From NCBI GenBank assembly GCA_002633025.1, contig NMRB01000865.1, positions 42,840-106,839 on the forward strand: DNA of 64,000 nt. Direction: 5' to 3'. Below, piece by piece: positions 50,421-60,177 of this stretch. The DNA is from Notospermus geniculatus (Eukaryota; Nemertea; Pilidiophora; Heteronemertea; Lineidae). How positions within the stretch are numbered: the first letter of the stretch is position 1; each line of letters opens with the position of its first letter. The notes beneath the pieces were generated by a model. That model was not told the DNA's origin, ran no database searches, and saw only the letters and a list, made by a program, of their open reading frames with translations. Position numbers and translations under genes: made by a program.

Positions 50421-50477
50421 GATCAAAATAGGCTTTGCTGGCTTTTGTTTTTCCACCTTCACAAACAAATTTAGCAC
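50421..50477 (+). promoter_or_regulatory. Conserved upstream block of G23
   Basis: GATCAAAATAGGCTTTGC to ACAAATTTAGCACAATC. Confidence 0.5.
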
Positions 50478-50504
50478 AATCAATGATTCAGGTAATCAAA
50501 AGGG

Positions 50505-50514
50505 TCTATAAAAG
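50505..50514 (+). promoter_or_regulatory. TATA box of G23
   Basis: TCTATAAAAG, retained although the coding start behind it is deleted. Confidence 0.55.
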
Positions 50515-50613
50515 TCCAAGCACGATGAACGTTCACCAAAGCGATTCATCACTGATCACTGAGCTTCGGTCTTTGTTGATGTTCGTGTCCTCTCCTCAAG
50601 GAGACGACCCAAA

Positions 50614-51594
50614 ACCCAGACACATGGAGATTTCAGTCAATTTGAAAGATTCTTCGATTTCTACCACGGCTACTTCATGGTGGTCATATACTCCGTCGGG
50701 ATCATCGGCAACACGATTTCCTTCATCGTCTTCTTCAGGGCGAGACACAGAGAGGATGCGTCGGTTCAGTATCTCAGCGTCCTTTCTGTCTCTGACACCG
50801 GTGTTGTCTTTGTCCAAGGTTTTATGAGGTGGATTCAAGATGGGTTACCACAAGTTACGAACGGCAGGTATTCTTATAACCCTTACAGCAGTAGGTCGAC
50901 ATGTAAGATTTACTTTTTCCTAATACATGTCTTTGAGTGTATTTCTGGATGGCTGATTGTGGCTTTCACAGTGGAAAGAGCTTTCGTTGTCTGGTTCCCC
51001 TTACACCGGGCCCGGATCACAACAAGGATGAGAATGGTTGTCATAGCAATCATCATCATGGCCGCCATACTATGCATTCATCCTCTTGTTTTGATCGACT
51101 TTCGTGAAAGTGTAACCTCACACAATTGTTATTACACCACATCACCCACAACAACCGGTATTATTTACCAGTTCGAGACAGCTGTGTACAACTACATCCC
51201 AAGCTTTCTGATCTTCTCTTCAAATATCTTGATTGTCGTGGGTATTGCTAGAGCCCGGCGAGCGGCCGTCAGGGAAACGATGTCACAACCCAAAAAACAA
51301 CAGGACACAAGGATGGTTGTATCTTTAATGACTGTATCGACGCTGTACGTTATATTTCTGTTACCAGCATCCACAATGTACACATTCTTTGTACTCGCTC
51401 CCGAAAACTCCGAACATTCAAGAAAGATGAAAGCATTTTTATGGCTCATTGCAAAATTCTTGCTTCTGTTTAGATTAATAAATTATTGTATCAATTTTAT
51501 TGTTTAGGGATTCACGTTGCCATTCTATCGGGCTGACGTTTTGAAGATGTTTACCGCGTGTTGTGGGTTTGTCAAGAGGAAGGATTTATCCTGA
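50614..51594 (+). pseudogene. G23: GPCR lacking its start and with a stop in TM7
   Basis: The leader word GGAGACGACCC joins directly to CCCAGACACATGGAG, which is codon 20 or so of a G18-like gene. The normal start and about 130 bases are gone. The first ATG in frame (50677) lies at the beginning of TM1. In TM7, N-F-I-V-Y-G has become N-F-I-V-stop (TAT to TAG at 51505-51507), exactly at the conserved tyrosine. TM7 and tail continue in frame to 51594. The N-terminal third is closest to G18 and the rest to G21. Confidence 0.87.
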
Positions 51595-52307
51595 ACCTGA
51601 GGAGAGCGCATGTTGACACATCGGGGCCTACGGTCACTTTGCCCTTCGACTATATTCACTCCCGTGATGAGTGATTGGAACGCTTGTCAAGGCAGCCACT
51701 CACCCATGTCACTCTCCAACAACTCGCGAGAACATGGCTGTAGCCTACATATACCTCGACCTACTTCCCAAACTTTCCAACAAGGAAATTTTTTCGGCAT
51801 TTCCAACAAAGTCATTTTTCTGGGACTCGGAAATAGGATCCAATTATTTAGGGTGAAAGTTCACTTAGATGCTTCATACGTAACTTACTGTACCAGAAAT
51901 GTTTTTGTAATCATTAGCCCTTTTTACACGGTGCTGGTTCGAGGAAACCTACCTCCACCCTCCTCGGGCGGGTTCTGTTCAGGATGGATTGATCGCTTTT
52001 ACACGGTGCGGGTTACCGAACCCGCCTCGATCTAGTTCGAGGTCGGTTCGTTCAAATGCGTGCCACCAGATGGCGTGTATCAACATTTACAGTTATCGCA
52101 AGTAAGAAATATCGCAAAAATAATCACTTAAAATTGATGAACTATGCTTCTAACAACATGAGCAGTGCCTGAGAAATCTCGTGCGTGATTTCTTCACAGG
52201 TAACTTACAGCAACGCGCCAGTGATGCCATTCATATGTAGCGTGCTCAATCCCGCACGAGGCCGGTGGAGGTCAGTTCGCTTTTACACGGGAAAATAACT
52301 GACCTGC
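51595..52307. other. Downstream of G23 with imperfect inverted element
   Basis: No gene. About 51910-52300 is bounded by TTTTTACACGGTGCTGG and CTTTTACACGGG-type words with GGTGGAGGTCAG / CTACCTCCACC, a degraded inverted-repeat element. Confidence 0.45.
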
Positions 52308-52900
52308 NTGGGCTCCGCTAGTGCTAGCGGGGTTTCTATGCGGCCACCCCAGGTCACACTGTGGCGACTTAGACGGGCGAATCCCCGCGAACTAGAATGA
52401 AATGATCCATGGACCATGTACATGCCTCTCTCTGTCATTACACTATTATGTCAAAAGGGGTGAGCACATGGTCCATGGACCATTTCATTCTAGTTCGCGG
52501 GGATTCGCCGGGAACAAAGAAAATCGCTTCGACGACCCCCCCCCCCGTCATCTTGATTCTAGAGATTTTGTGCATGCGCACCTATCTGGTAGGCAAAACA
52601 AAGCATGTGATTGGTCGTAATTTGCCCACCAGATATAACTGCGCATGTACAGTTTTGCAAGATGGCGGGACCCATCGAAACGATGAACACGCGGTAGACC
52701 GTACCACGATCGATTTCACCTGAATGGTAAACAACCGATCATCGAAAACACAATTAACGCCTCGTCCCTTCAATTCCAAACTAGGCCCAATCGAGTGCAC
52801 ATGCCGTGTATGGTCTTTCCAGCACATTTGAGGATGTTTCTACAAAATACAGCCATCCGCCCAACCAAACCCACTGTTGTATAACGGAAAGCAAAGAATT
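52308..52900. repeat. Segmental copy of 49398-49995, beginning at one N
   Basis: One unknown base at 52308 is followed by DNA almost identical to 49398-49960: half of the GCCGCATAGAAAC MITE, the whole GGCGAATCCCC MITE (52375-52511), the CCGTCATCTTG MITE (52536-52669) and the CAGCCATCCGCC module. Copying starts in the middle of a palindrome, which suggests that the N marks an assembly join. Confidence 0.75.
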
Positions 52901-52948
52901 GGACAAGCCCTTCCTTTGTCCTGTGGATGAATTAGGGGGAAGGTATTA

Positions 52949-53105
52949 GTGAGTTTAAGAAACCATACGTTAACGCTAACGCTAACGCTAATTACGTCAA
53001 AATGACGTCACTCCCCGAAGAAATACAACAGATTCATTCGATGTGACGTCAAAATGATGTCAATAACGTTAGCGTTAGCGTTAACGTATGGTTTCTTAAC
53101 CTCAC
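52949..53105. mobile_element. GTGAG-ended MITE with TATTA duplication
   Basis: GTGAGTTTAAGAAACCATAC pairs with GTATGGTTTCTTAACCTCAC. TATTA flanks it (52944-52948, 53106-53110). The sister at 50244 (GGTATTAGTTCCACC) is empty. The interior has GCTAACG repeats and two TGACGTCA-like words. Confidence 0.82.
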
Positions 53106-53256
53106 TATTAGTTCCACCCTTAAACCCAGGACAAAAGAAAGGTCCAGTCCAATACCGTAGATCACATGTACAAGTTTGGAACTGAGTTGCCATTGTTTAT
53201 GATGTCATTTTCCTTTGAAGATCTATACATGAACATGCTCATCAACCTGTGCTGGT

Positions 53257-53313
53257 GATCAAAATAGGCTTTGCTAGCTTTTGTTTTTCCACCTTCACAA
53301 ACAAATTTAGCAC
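53257..53313 (+). promoter_or_regulatory. Conserved upstream block of G24
   Basis: GATCAAAATAGGCTTTGC to ACAAATTTAGCACAATC; a TACATGTA follows at 53329. Confidence 0.5.
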
Positions 53314-53346
53314 AATCAACGATTCAGATACATGTAATCAAAAGGG

Positions 53347-53356
53347 TCTATAAAAG
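53347..53356 (+). promoter_or_regulatory. TATA box of G24
   Basis: TCTATAAAAG, 166 bases before the ATG of G24 if the leader is counted to 53522. Confidence 0.6.
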
Positions 53357-53521
53357 TCCAAGCACCATGAACGTTCACCAAAGCGATTCATCACTGATCA
53401 CTGAGCTTCGGTCTTTGTTGATGTTCGTGTCCTCTCCTCAAGGAGAGGACCCAAATGCTGTCTTGGCCGTGACGTCCTGTCCCCGTTTCTAATCTGTTCA
53501 TGAAAATCTTTTTCTTGAGAG

Positions 53522-54570
53522 ATGGTTGTGACGGGAAAGCCTGGCTGGTCCACCGCTTTCGATATGCCTACCGACACTCCCCTCACACGCGGAGATTTCA
53601 GTCAGTTTGAAAGATTCTTCAATGTCTATCACGGCTACTTCATGGTGGTCGTATACTCCGTCGGTATCATCGGCAACACGATTTCCTTCATCGTCTTCTT
53701 CAGGGCGAGACACAGAGAGGATGCGTCGGTTCAGTATCTCAGCGCCCTTTCTGTGTCCGATACCTGCGTAATTCTGTTCAATGGCGTCACAAGGTGGATT
53801 CGATTTGGATTGAGATATGTCACGAACGGCAGGTATTCTTATAACATACTCAGTAGTACAGTGGCTTGTAAGCTGAATATTTATCTATTCCAAGCGTCGC
53901 TTTGTATATCTGGATGGCTGATTGTGGCTTTCACAGTGGAAAGATCTTTCGTTGTCTGGTTCCCCTTACACCGGGCCCGGATCACAACAAGGATGAGAAT
54001 GTTTGCCATAGCAATCATCATCATGGCCGCCATTATACTAAACATTCATCCTCTTGTTTTGATCGACTTTCGTGAAAATGTGACCTCACACAGTTGTTAT
54101 TACACCACATCACCCACAACAACCGGTATTATTTACCAATTCGATACAGCTGTGTACAGTTACATTCCTAGCTTTCTGATCTTCTCTTCAAATATCTTGA
54201 TTGTTGTGGGTATTGCTAGAGCCCGGCGAGCGGTCGTCAGGGAAACGATGTCACAACCCCCAAAAAACAACAGGACACAAGGATGGTTGTATCTTTAATG
54301 ACTGTATCGACGCTGTACGTTATATTTCTGTTACCAGCATCCACAATGTACACATTCTTTGCAGTCGCTCCTGAAAACTCCGAAGATTCAAGAAAGATGA
54401 AAGCATTTTTATGGCTCATTGCAAAATTCTTGCTTCTGTTTAGATTAACAAATTATTGTATCAATTTTGTTATTTATGGATTCACGTTGCCATTCTATCG
54501 TGCTGACGTTTTGAAGATATTTACCACGTGTTGTGGGTTTGTCAAGAGAAAGGATTTATCCTCAACCTGA
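53522..54570 (+). pseudogene. G24: GPCR with two extra C before TM6
   Basis: It starts M-V-V-T-G-K-P-G-W-S-T. At S-Q-P-K-K the coding strand has CCCCC where sister genes have CCC, so the first frame runs out at 54298. The second frame continues from M-V-V-S-L-M to the end. The usual stop after K-R-K-D-L-S is mutated (TGA to TCA), adding S-T. The gene is otherwise very close to G21. A homopolymer error is possible. Confidence 0.82.
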
Positions 54571-55451
54571 GGAGAGCGCATGTTGACACATCAGGGCCTA
54601 CGCACACCGATACCTTTGTACACAGTGCCTATAGAATAACACCCGCATGCGCACTGAGTACCAGCGTAGTTCGACGATCGCCAAAAGTCTACGCCACAAT
54701 ACTGTTACATTGACAGTGAAGATCCAAAACCCCTTCCAGCCCCCTCCCCCAAGTCACTGAAAAGGTCAATCACACGGAAAATACGATGAAAACGAAGTTT
54801 TCGTGAGAATCCACATCCGAAAATGATCCCAAACTGATTGAAATTAACTTCACAAATAACAATGACCACGGTATTTCCACTTTTTCTGGACAGCCGGCGC
54901 CACCGCGCCACTCTTCAACCCAGGGACAAACTTCGTTTCGGCGAATTGACCCTATATTTTTGTAATACATTTTTGCAGTTGGGATTACTGCCGCCAGGTG
55001 GCTCCCTCTAGGTCGGTAGTCAATACCGTGCTCCTTCAACAATTATCTGATCCCATATATTCTGACTGCGTATGCTTTTTATCCCATAAATTTGCTCGGA
55101 AGTGGCACACACAGTTGGAAAGCCCACAATCTCTAATTTCCAATGGAACAAATCACTCGCCACTTTGTTTGCGGAGGTGCTGATTCAGCCTGGAACCGTT
55201 TTCCAAAAAGCAATCGCCTGTTACTCCACAAAAAGCTCATTTCCCAACCGATTTTCAAACGACAAAAACGAGCACGAAGTGCTTCGCCCACACTTTATGG
55301 TATCCTTTGCGCAGCCGTAGTAACTGAAGAGACCACGGAGGAGTCTATAGTATTTCAGCTACCGGTTATCGCGCACATGGATGTCTGCTAGCAGTGACGT
55401 CATCCATACAAGCAATACGGCTGCGCCCACTGCGGTATTCATATACACTAC
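54571..55451. other. Inserted unassigned DNA downstream of G24
   Basis: In sister genes GGGCCTACGG leads straight to GCCCTTCGAC. Here about 1.4 kb (54600-56030) intervenes. The part to 55451 has only short motif-free frames and no visible inverted ends. Confidence 0.45.
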
Positions 55452-56004
55452 GGGCCGTATTCAAAAAAGGTGATCATCGCGCGATTAATGATGTTTAGCC
55501 TAATCTGCATTACACAGGTTAAAGGCCTAGAAAACTATTGTCTGATGTCTGTATTTTGCTTCACCAGAGGCGTTTGAACGCGCAGGATAATCACACGCCT
55601 CTATCTATCCTGCGTCTACGTCCAAGAGTACAAAGGAAATGTTGAACGATCAGGCAGGCTTGTCTAGAATTTGAACACCACTTTCTTTTGGCCTCCCACA
55701 CTAAGGCCTGCTTTCCATTGGAGCGATTCCATGCGCGGAAACGCTTGAAAGCATTGTTTGTTTCCGCGTCGTTGGTCACAGCGCGGAAAAGAACAATGCT
55801 TTCGAGCGTTTCCGCGCACGGAATCGCTCCAATGGAAAGCAGGCCTCAGACGCAGGAAAGATAGACGCGTGTGATCACCGTGTCGGTAAATGCCAGAGAT
55901 CAGGCAGCATACAGAAGGCAGAACAATAGTTTTCTAGGCATTTAACCTGTGTAATGCAGAATTTGTACGCTGATTAGGCTAAACACCCTTTTTGAATACG
56001 GGCC
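55452..56004. mobile_element. GGGCCGTATTC palindromic element
   Basis: GGGCCGTATTCAAAAAAGG and CCCTTTTTGAATACGGGCC pair, as do GCCTAATCTGCATTACACAG-type words and ACCTGTGTAATGCAG. It contains a second palindrome in its centre. Confidence 0.75.
55703..55846. mobile_element. AGGCCTGCTTTCC nested palindromic MITE
   Basis: AGGCCTGCTTTCCATTGGAG pairs with its complement ending at 55846. GGAAACGCTTGAAAGCATTG recurs at 59849-59933 and 56200-56260. Confidence 0.75.
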
Positions 56005-56169
56005 TGCAGGTTTAGGTGTGCTGCGGTCGCTTCGCCCTTCGACTATACGCTCCCTTGATGAGTGATTGGAACGCTTAACTGTCAGGGCAACCACTCACCC
56101 ATGTCACACTCCAACAACTCGCGACAACATGGCTGTAGCCTCCATATACCTCGACCTACAGCACGTTTG

Positions 56170-56283
56170 GCTAAGAATCCATTCAGGCGATTTTCGTGCC
56201 GCGCGATGTCGCATCCTTTGTCCACGACCAACAATGCTTTCGAGCGTTTGCGGCAAGAAAATCGCGTGAATGGATTCTAAGGC
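56170..56283. mobile_element. 114-base MITE with TTTG duplication
   Basis: The ends GCTAAGAATCCATTC and GAATGGATTCTAAGGC pair. TTTG is duplicated (56166-56169, 56284-56287). The sister at 45527 (GCACGTTTGATTAC) is empty. Confidence 0.78.
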
Positions 56284-56534
56284 TTTGATTACTTCCCAAA
56301 CTTTCTCAGACTCACTTCCCGCGTGACTGATCACTTCTCGCGTGAATGTAATTACTTAACACGTCACTGTCTCGCGTAACTGTATAGTCACTTCTTGCGT
56401 AACGAATGACATGCGTAGTGGAAGCACTAATCAACCTTAAAGCTGAACTGCATGAACAAAAACAGGGGATTCCAACTTTGAAAAAAGACCACCACGCCAC
56501 AGTGGTGGTCAAGAGAAATGCAAACTACTATAAT

Positions 56535-56703
56535 GCCCGTTGTACACGGTAGGATTTTTTTGTACTAAATATTATAAGTGAGGCTCATGAAGGGTGATTT
56601 CGGTCACAGGCTACCGATTGCCTAGCTGAAAAGCATTGTGAACACCCATTTAAGCCCCATTTATAATTTTTAGTACAAGAAAAATCCTACGTGTACAACG
56701 GGC
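56535..56703. mobile_element. GCCCGTTGTACACG palindromic MITE, copy 2
   Basis: Nearly identical to 46970-47139, including the surrounding duplicated block. Confidence 0.75.
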
Positions 56704-56929
56704 ATAAGACACTTTCAAAGTACTACCTCCAAAACATGATAGACTACCAGCCTATTTGGTGGCGCCACTGTATTCACCCTGAGTCGGTCAGTAGTGACAT
56801 CAAGAGATGGCGTCCAATGACGTCTGCAAGTTGAAAGCATTGGGTTCTTTCCGAACCAGAGGATAAAGTTGGTCACCATTCTATAGTATTCACTTCTTGT
56901 TGAAATTTATGGTTTTATCCCGGCACCAG

Positions 56930-57792
56930 TTGAAAATATTTATGCATTCAAAAATAATACAACACTCATTTGATGTTCATCAACGTCATCAGATATCATT
57001 ACATACACCTTGAGGACAGAAGCAGATAAGCATGTTCTTAATTGTTTTCAGTAGTTATGTAATACGAAATTACGTTTTTTATGCAAATTAACACAAAATG
57101 GGTCAAAATATATAAAAACGTCGTTTGCAATAACCTAATCAGTTAAAAATTACTAAAAGCATGCTTATATGATTATAAGGCGCCACGTTTCTGTCTGTTG
57201 ATAATACATTTATGGGGTCCAAATCCAACCGTTCAAAAGTTAGCTGTACATCGGGTCCTATTTTCCAGTACAAAGCCCAGTTCCTGGGTCCAATGATAAA
57301 GTCAGTGTCCAAAACCTCAACACCGATTTTGACGTTACCATGGTGATCTGACTTGGGCGCCCCTTCTAGAATTGAAGTACCATATTAAAGGAACATCTGG
57401 GCAAAAAATGGCGCTTTTGTCCAGTTTGTCCCGATTTTTCTCGTTATTGACTCTACTAAATTTAGAAATGACCGAAGAGTCAATGAATGTTTGCAGCGCA
57501 ACTGTCGCCGGGCTACTTAACTATACAATGTAGTACATGTAGTAGTGTGACCTCTCGCCGGGATTTCCGTACACACGGGTTTGACACGGGTCTGGAAGAA
57601 CATGGGCCATGTAGTGTAACCACGGCTTATATTCGAATGGTCATGGCCTCTATTGCCATGTATTCTCGCTGAACAATATATAAAAACCGAACTTATTCCA
57701 GGGAGACTTTGATCCCTGTCATATCATTGTTTAAAAATATTGATGCCCTTCCCTTTTGAAGATTTATTTATAAATATGCTGATCAAACTCAT
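56930..57792. other. Unassigned intergenic DNA before G25
   Basis: No gene or repeat partner is seen. A TACATGTA stands at 57534. From about 57630 (TATTCGAATGGTCATGG) the sequence matches 38268-38300 upstream of G19. Confidence 0.45.
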
Positions 57793-57842
57793 GATCAAAA
57801 TAGCTGGTTTGTTTTCCACACGTTCGCGAACAAATTTAGCAC
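57793..57842 (+). promoter_or_regulatory. Conserved upstream block of G25
   Basis: GATCAAAATAGCTGG, then ACACGTTCGCGAACAAATTTAGCA, about 430 bases before the ATG. Confidence 0.5.
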
Positions 57843-58228
57843 AATAAAATCATGGTATTCATGTACTAGGTACTAGTATGCCATTCTGGTCGCAACCGAG
57901 GTAGTGTCGAGTAACATCTGTGTCGAACTCACGAATTACTAGTACAGCAGTTTCGTCGTTCGCTGTCAACTACATGTATCTGTACGTTGTGCTGCTGAAA
58001 AGTTAGCTAATCTGTCCACAAGTAGTAGCATCGTATGGACTTTGACGGAAGGAATAATCGAACTCAAAGTGATCCAACACTGATGAAGATTCTGTTAATG
58101 GTGTGATACATGCCGTTAGTTCATATCCATTCCTCTCGATGTCATTCATCGTGAAAAAGCCGCAGCGCAATATTGTTGACAGTGACGTCCTCGTCCTTTT
58201 TCTCTTCATAATTCCATATGCTTGAAAA

Positions 58229-59269
58229 ATGGTTGTAACGGAAAAGCTAAGCTGGTCCACCGTTTTCGATATGCCTACCGACATTCCGCTGACACGTGGC
58301 GATTTCAGTCAATTTGAACGATTCTTCGATTTCTATCAGGGCTACTGCTTGGTAGTCATATACGCCGTCGGTATCATCGGCAACACGATTTCCTTCATCG
58401 TCTTCTTCAGGGCGAGACACAGAGAGGATGCGTCGGTTCAGTATCTCAGCGTCCTTTCTGTGTCCGACACTGGTGTTGTCTTTGTCCAAGGTTTAATGAG
58501 GTGGATTCAAGTTGGATTACCACAAGTTACGAACGGCAGGTATTCTTATAACCCTTACAGCAGTAGGTGGTCATGTAAAACTTACTTTTTTCTTCTTAAC
58601 TTCTTCAAATACGTTTCTGGATGGCTGATTGTGGCTTTCACAGTCGAACGAGCTTTCATCGTCTGGTTCCCCTTACACCGGGCTAGGATCACAACAAGGA
58701 TGAGAAAGGTTGCCATAGCAACCATTATCGTGGCCTCCATTTTCTTGAGTGTCCATTCTCTTATTTTGATCGACTTCCGTGTCAATGTGACAGCAAACGG
58801 TTGTTGGTACGCCACATCACCCACAACGAGCGGTATTATCACCCAGTTAGAGACAGCTGCGTTTAACTACATCCCGAGCTTTCTGATCTTCTCTTCAAAT
58901 ATCTTGATTGTCGTGGGTATTGCTAGAGCCCGGCGCTCGGCCGTCAGGGAAACGATGTCACAACCCAAAAAACAACAGGACACAAGGATGGTTGTATCTT
59001 TAATGACTGTATCGACGCTGTACGTTATATTTCTGTTACCAGCATCCACAATGTACACATTGTTAGTAGTCGCTCCCGAAGACACCGAAGATTCAAGAAA
59101 GATGAAGGCATTTTTATGGCTCATTACAAAATTTTTCATTCTGTCCAGCGTAACAAATTATTGTATCAATTTTGTCGTGTATGGAGTCACGTTGCCATTC
59201 TATCGTGCTGACGTTTTGAAGATGTTTACCACGTGTTGTGGGTTTGTCAAGAGGAAGGACTTATCCTGA
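58229..59269 (+). CDS. G25: intact class A GPCR, subfamily V
   Basis: 346 codons, starting M-V-V-T-E-K-L-S-W-S-T. TM1 is entered by Y-Q-G-Y-C-L-V-V-I-Y-A-V-G-I. TM4 is divergent (A-T-I-I-V-A-S-I-F-L-S-V-H-S-L-I-L). The loop has T-A-N-G-C-W-Y-A-T, and TM5 is entered by I-I-T-Q-L-E-T-A-A-F-N-Y. The leader has the non-TATA promoter type of G19 and G22, without their insertions. Framework motifs are complete. It is the only intact gene among the last six plus-strand copies. Confidence 0.92.
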   Translation: MVVTEKLSWSTVFDMPTDIPLTRGDFSQFERFFDFYQGYCLVVIYAVGIIGNTISFIVFFRARHREDASVQYLSVLSVSDTGVVFVQGLMRWIQVGLPQVTNGRYSYNPYSSRWSCKTYFFLLNFFKYVSGWLIVAFTVERAFIVWFPLHRARITTRMRKVAIATIIVASIFLSVHSLILIDFRVNVTANGCWYATSPTTSGIITQLETAAFNYIPSFLIFSSNILIVVGIARARRSAVRETMSQPKKQQDTRMVVSLMTVSTLYVIFLLPASTMYTLLVVAPEDTEDSRKMKAFLWLITKFFILSSVTNYCINFVVYGVTLPFYRADVLKMFTTCCGFVKRKDLS

Positions 59270-60135
59270 ACCTACATTTGTACGAACGACGAGGCCAGGT
59301 TTAGGAAGGCTCAGGGGCCGTCACATCCCGACGGACCCCGGCCGACTTGTCTGTGAGCTCAAAAGGGCATTTTCGCCAGGAATACGACCGGTGTCTGCTC
59401 GATCACTGCGGGCTCTGCCCGCGTTTTTAGGGCCCGGCCGACTTTCGCAGGGCACCGAAAACTGCTCCCAATTCAGAGACTTTCCAATGGCGAATTTTGA
59501 AGTCGCAGAACTCGTAAACAGGTCGCCCTTAGATCGCTCGGACATCGGCAAACATTGGAGGTGCGGACGTCGGAGGACGCCAGGCAGGCGTCGGGAGGAG
59601 CCCGCCCGGGCGTCGCCCGGGTGTCGGGCGGGCACCGATAGACCTATTGATCGCCGACCGAAACTCGGACGGCGCCCGCGCTTATGTCGAGCGGGATTCG
59701 CCCGACACCCCCTTTTGTTTACTGACGGGCGCCGGGCTATTTCTGATCACTAGTGTTCAAAGGGCACCTCCCGAGCCTCGTCCAATATGTGATAGATGGT
59801 AGATTTTAAGCGAAAAATAAAAAAATATAAAAAGGCGAAAAATACGCTCGCGCGGAAACGCTCGAAAGCATTGTTTTTTCCGCGGCGTTGGTCACGGCGC
59901 GGAAAAAACAATGCTTTCGAACATTTCCGCGGACGGAAACGCTCCGATGGAAAGCCGCCCGTAGACCGTTGGATATGTTACGCAGGCATAGGAAGAACAG
60001 CAGGCAGGTAGATGAGGTACACAGACATCACAGCAGATGTCATGTGTACGACGTGTATAATGACAGAACAGCGAAAATGATCGAGTATATCGGGTCGGCT
60101 GATTGCAATGTTCTCCAATAGATGGCCCATCGTAA
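59270..60135. other. GC-rich unassigned stretch downstream of G25
   Basis: About 59290-59740 is much richer in G and C than the rest (GCCCGGGCGTCGCCCGGG and the like), with open frames on both strands that show no motif. The usual downstream module is missing, so this is inserted DNA. 59849-59933 is a hairpin (GCGCGGAAACGCTCGAAAGC and complement) of the 55703 family. Confidence 0.5.
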
Positions 60136-60177
60136 AGCGGGGTTCATTGGCACACGGATTTTGTCCGATTTAGGAGC

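Noticed and set aside
41187-53492. GTG-started frames around M-L-A-F-V-F-P-P-S-Q-T-N-L-A-Q upstream of G20, G21, G23 and G24 as small genes.
   Set aside because: They cover the promoter block and TATA box, have no ATG at the front and differ in phase at their ends; conservation is that of the recently copied promoter.
616-59000. Same-strand and antisense frames over TM1-TM2 (M-R-R-F-S-I-S-A-S-F-L and S-R-P-E-E-D-D-E-G-N-R-V).
   Set aside because: Alternative frames of the invariant F-F-R-A-R-H-R-E-D-A-S-V-Q-Y-L segment; no independent support.
188-59139. Open frames of 60-94 codons antisense to TM5-TM7 in nearly every receptor (reading like K-N-F-V-M-S-H-K-N and V-D-A-G-N-R-N-I-T-Y).
   Set aside because: They are mirror frames of a strongly conserved coding stretch and inherit their conservation from it. 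They have no own start context or motif.
59238-59753. A 171-codon arginine- and proline-rich frame downstream of G25, and an opposing frame.
   Set aside because: Long stop-free frames are expected in GC-rich DNA. The frame starts inside the G25 tail in another phase and has no domain.
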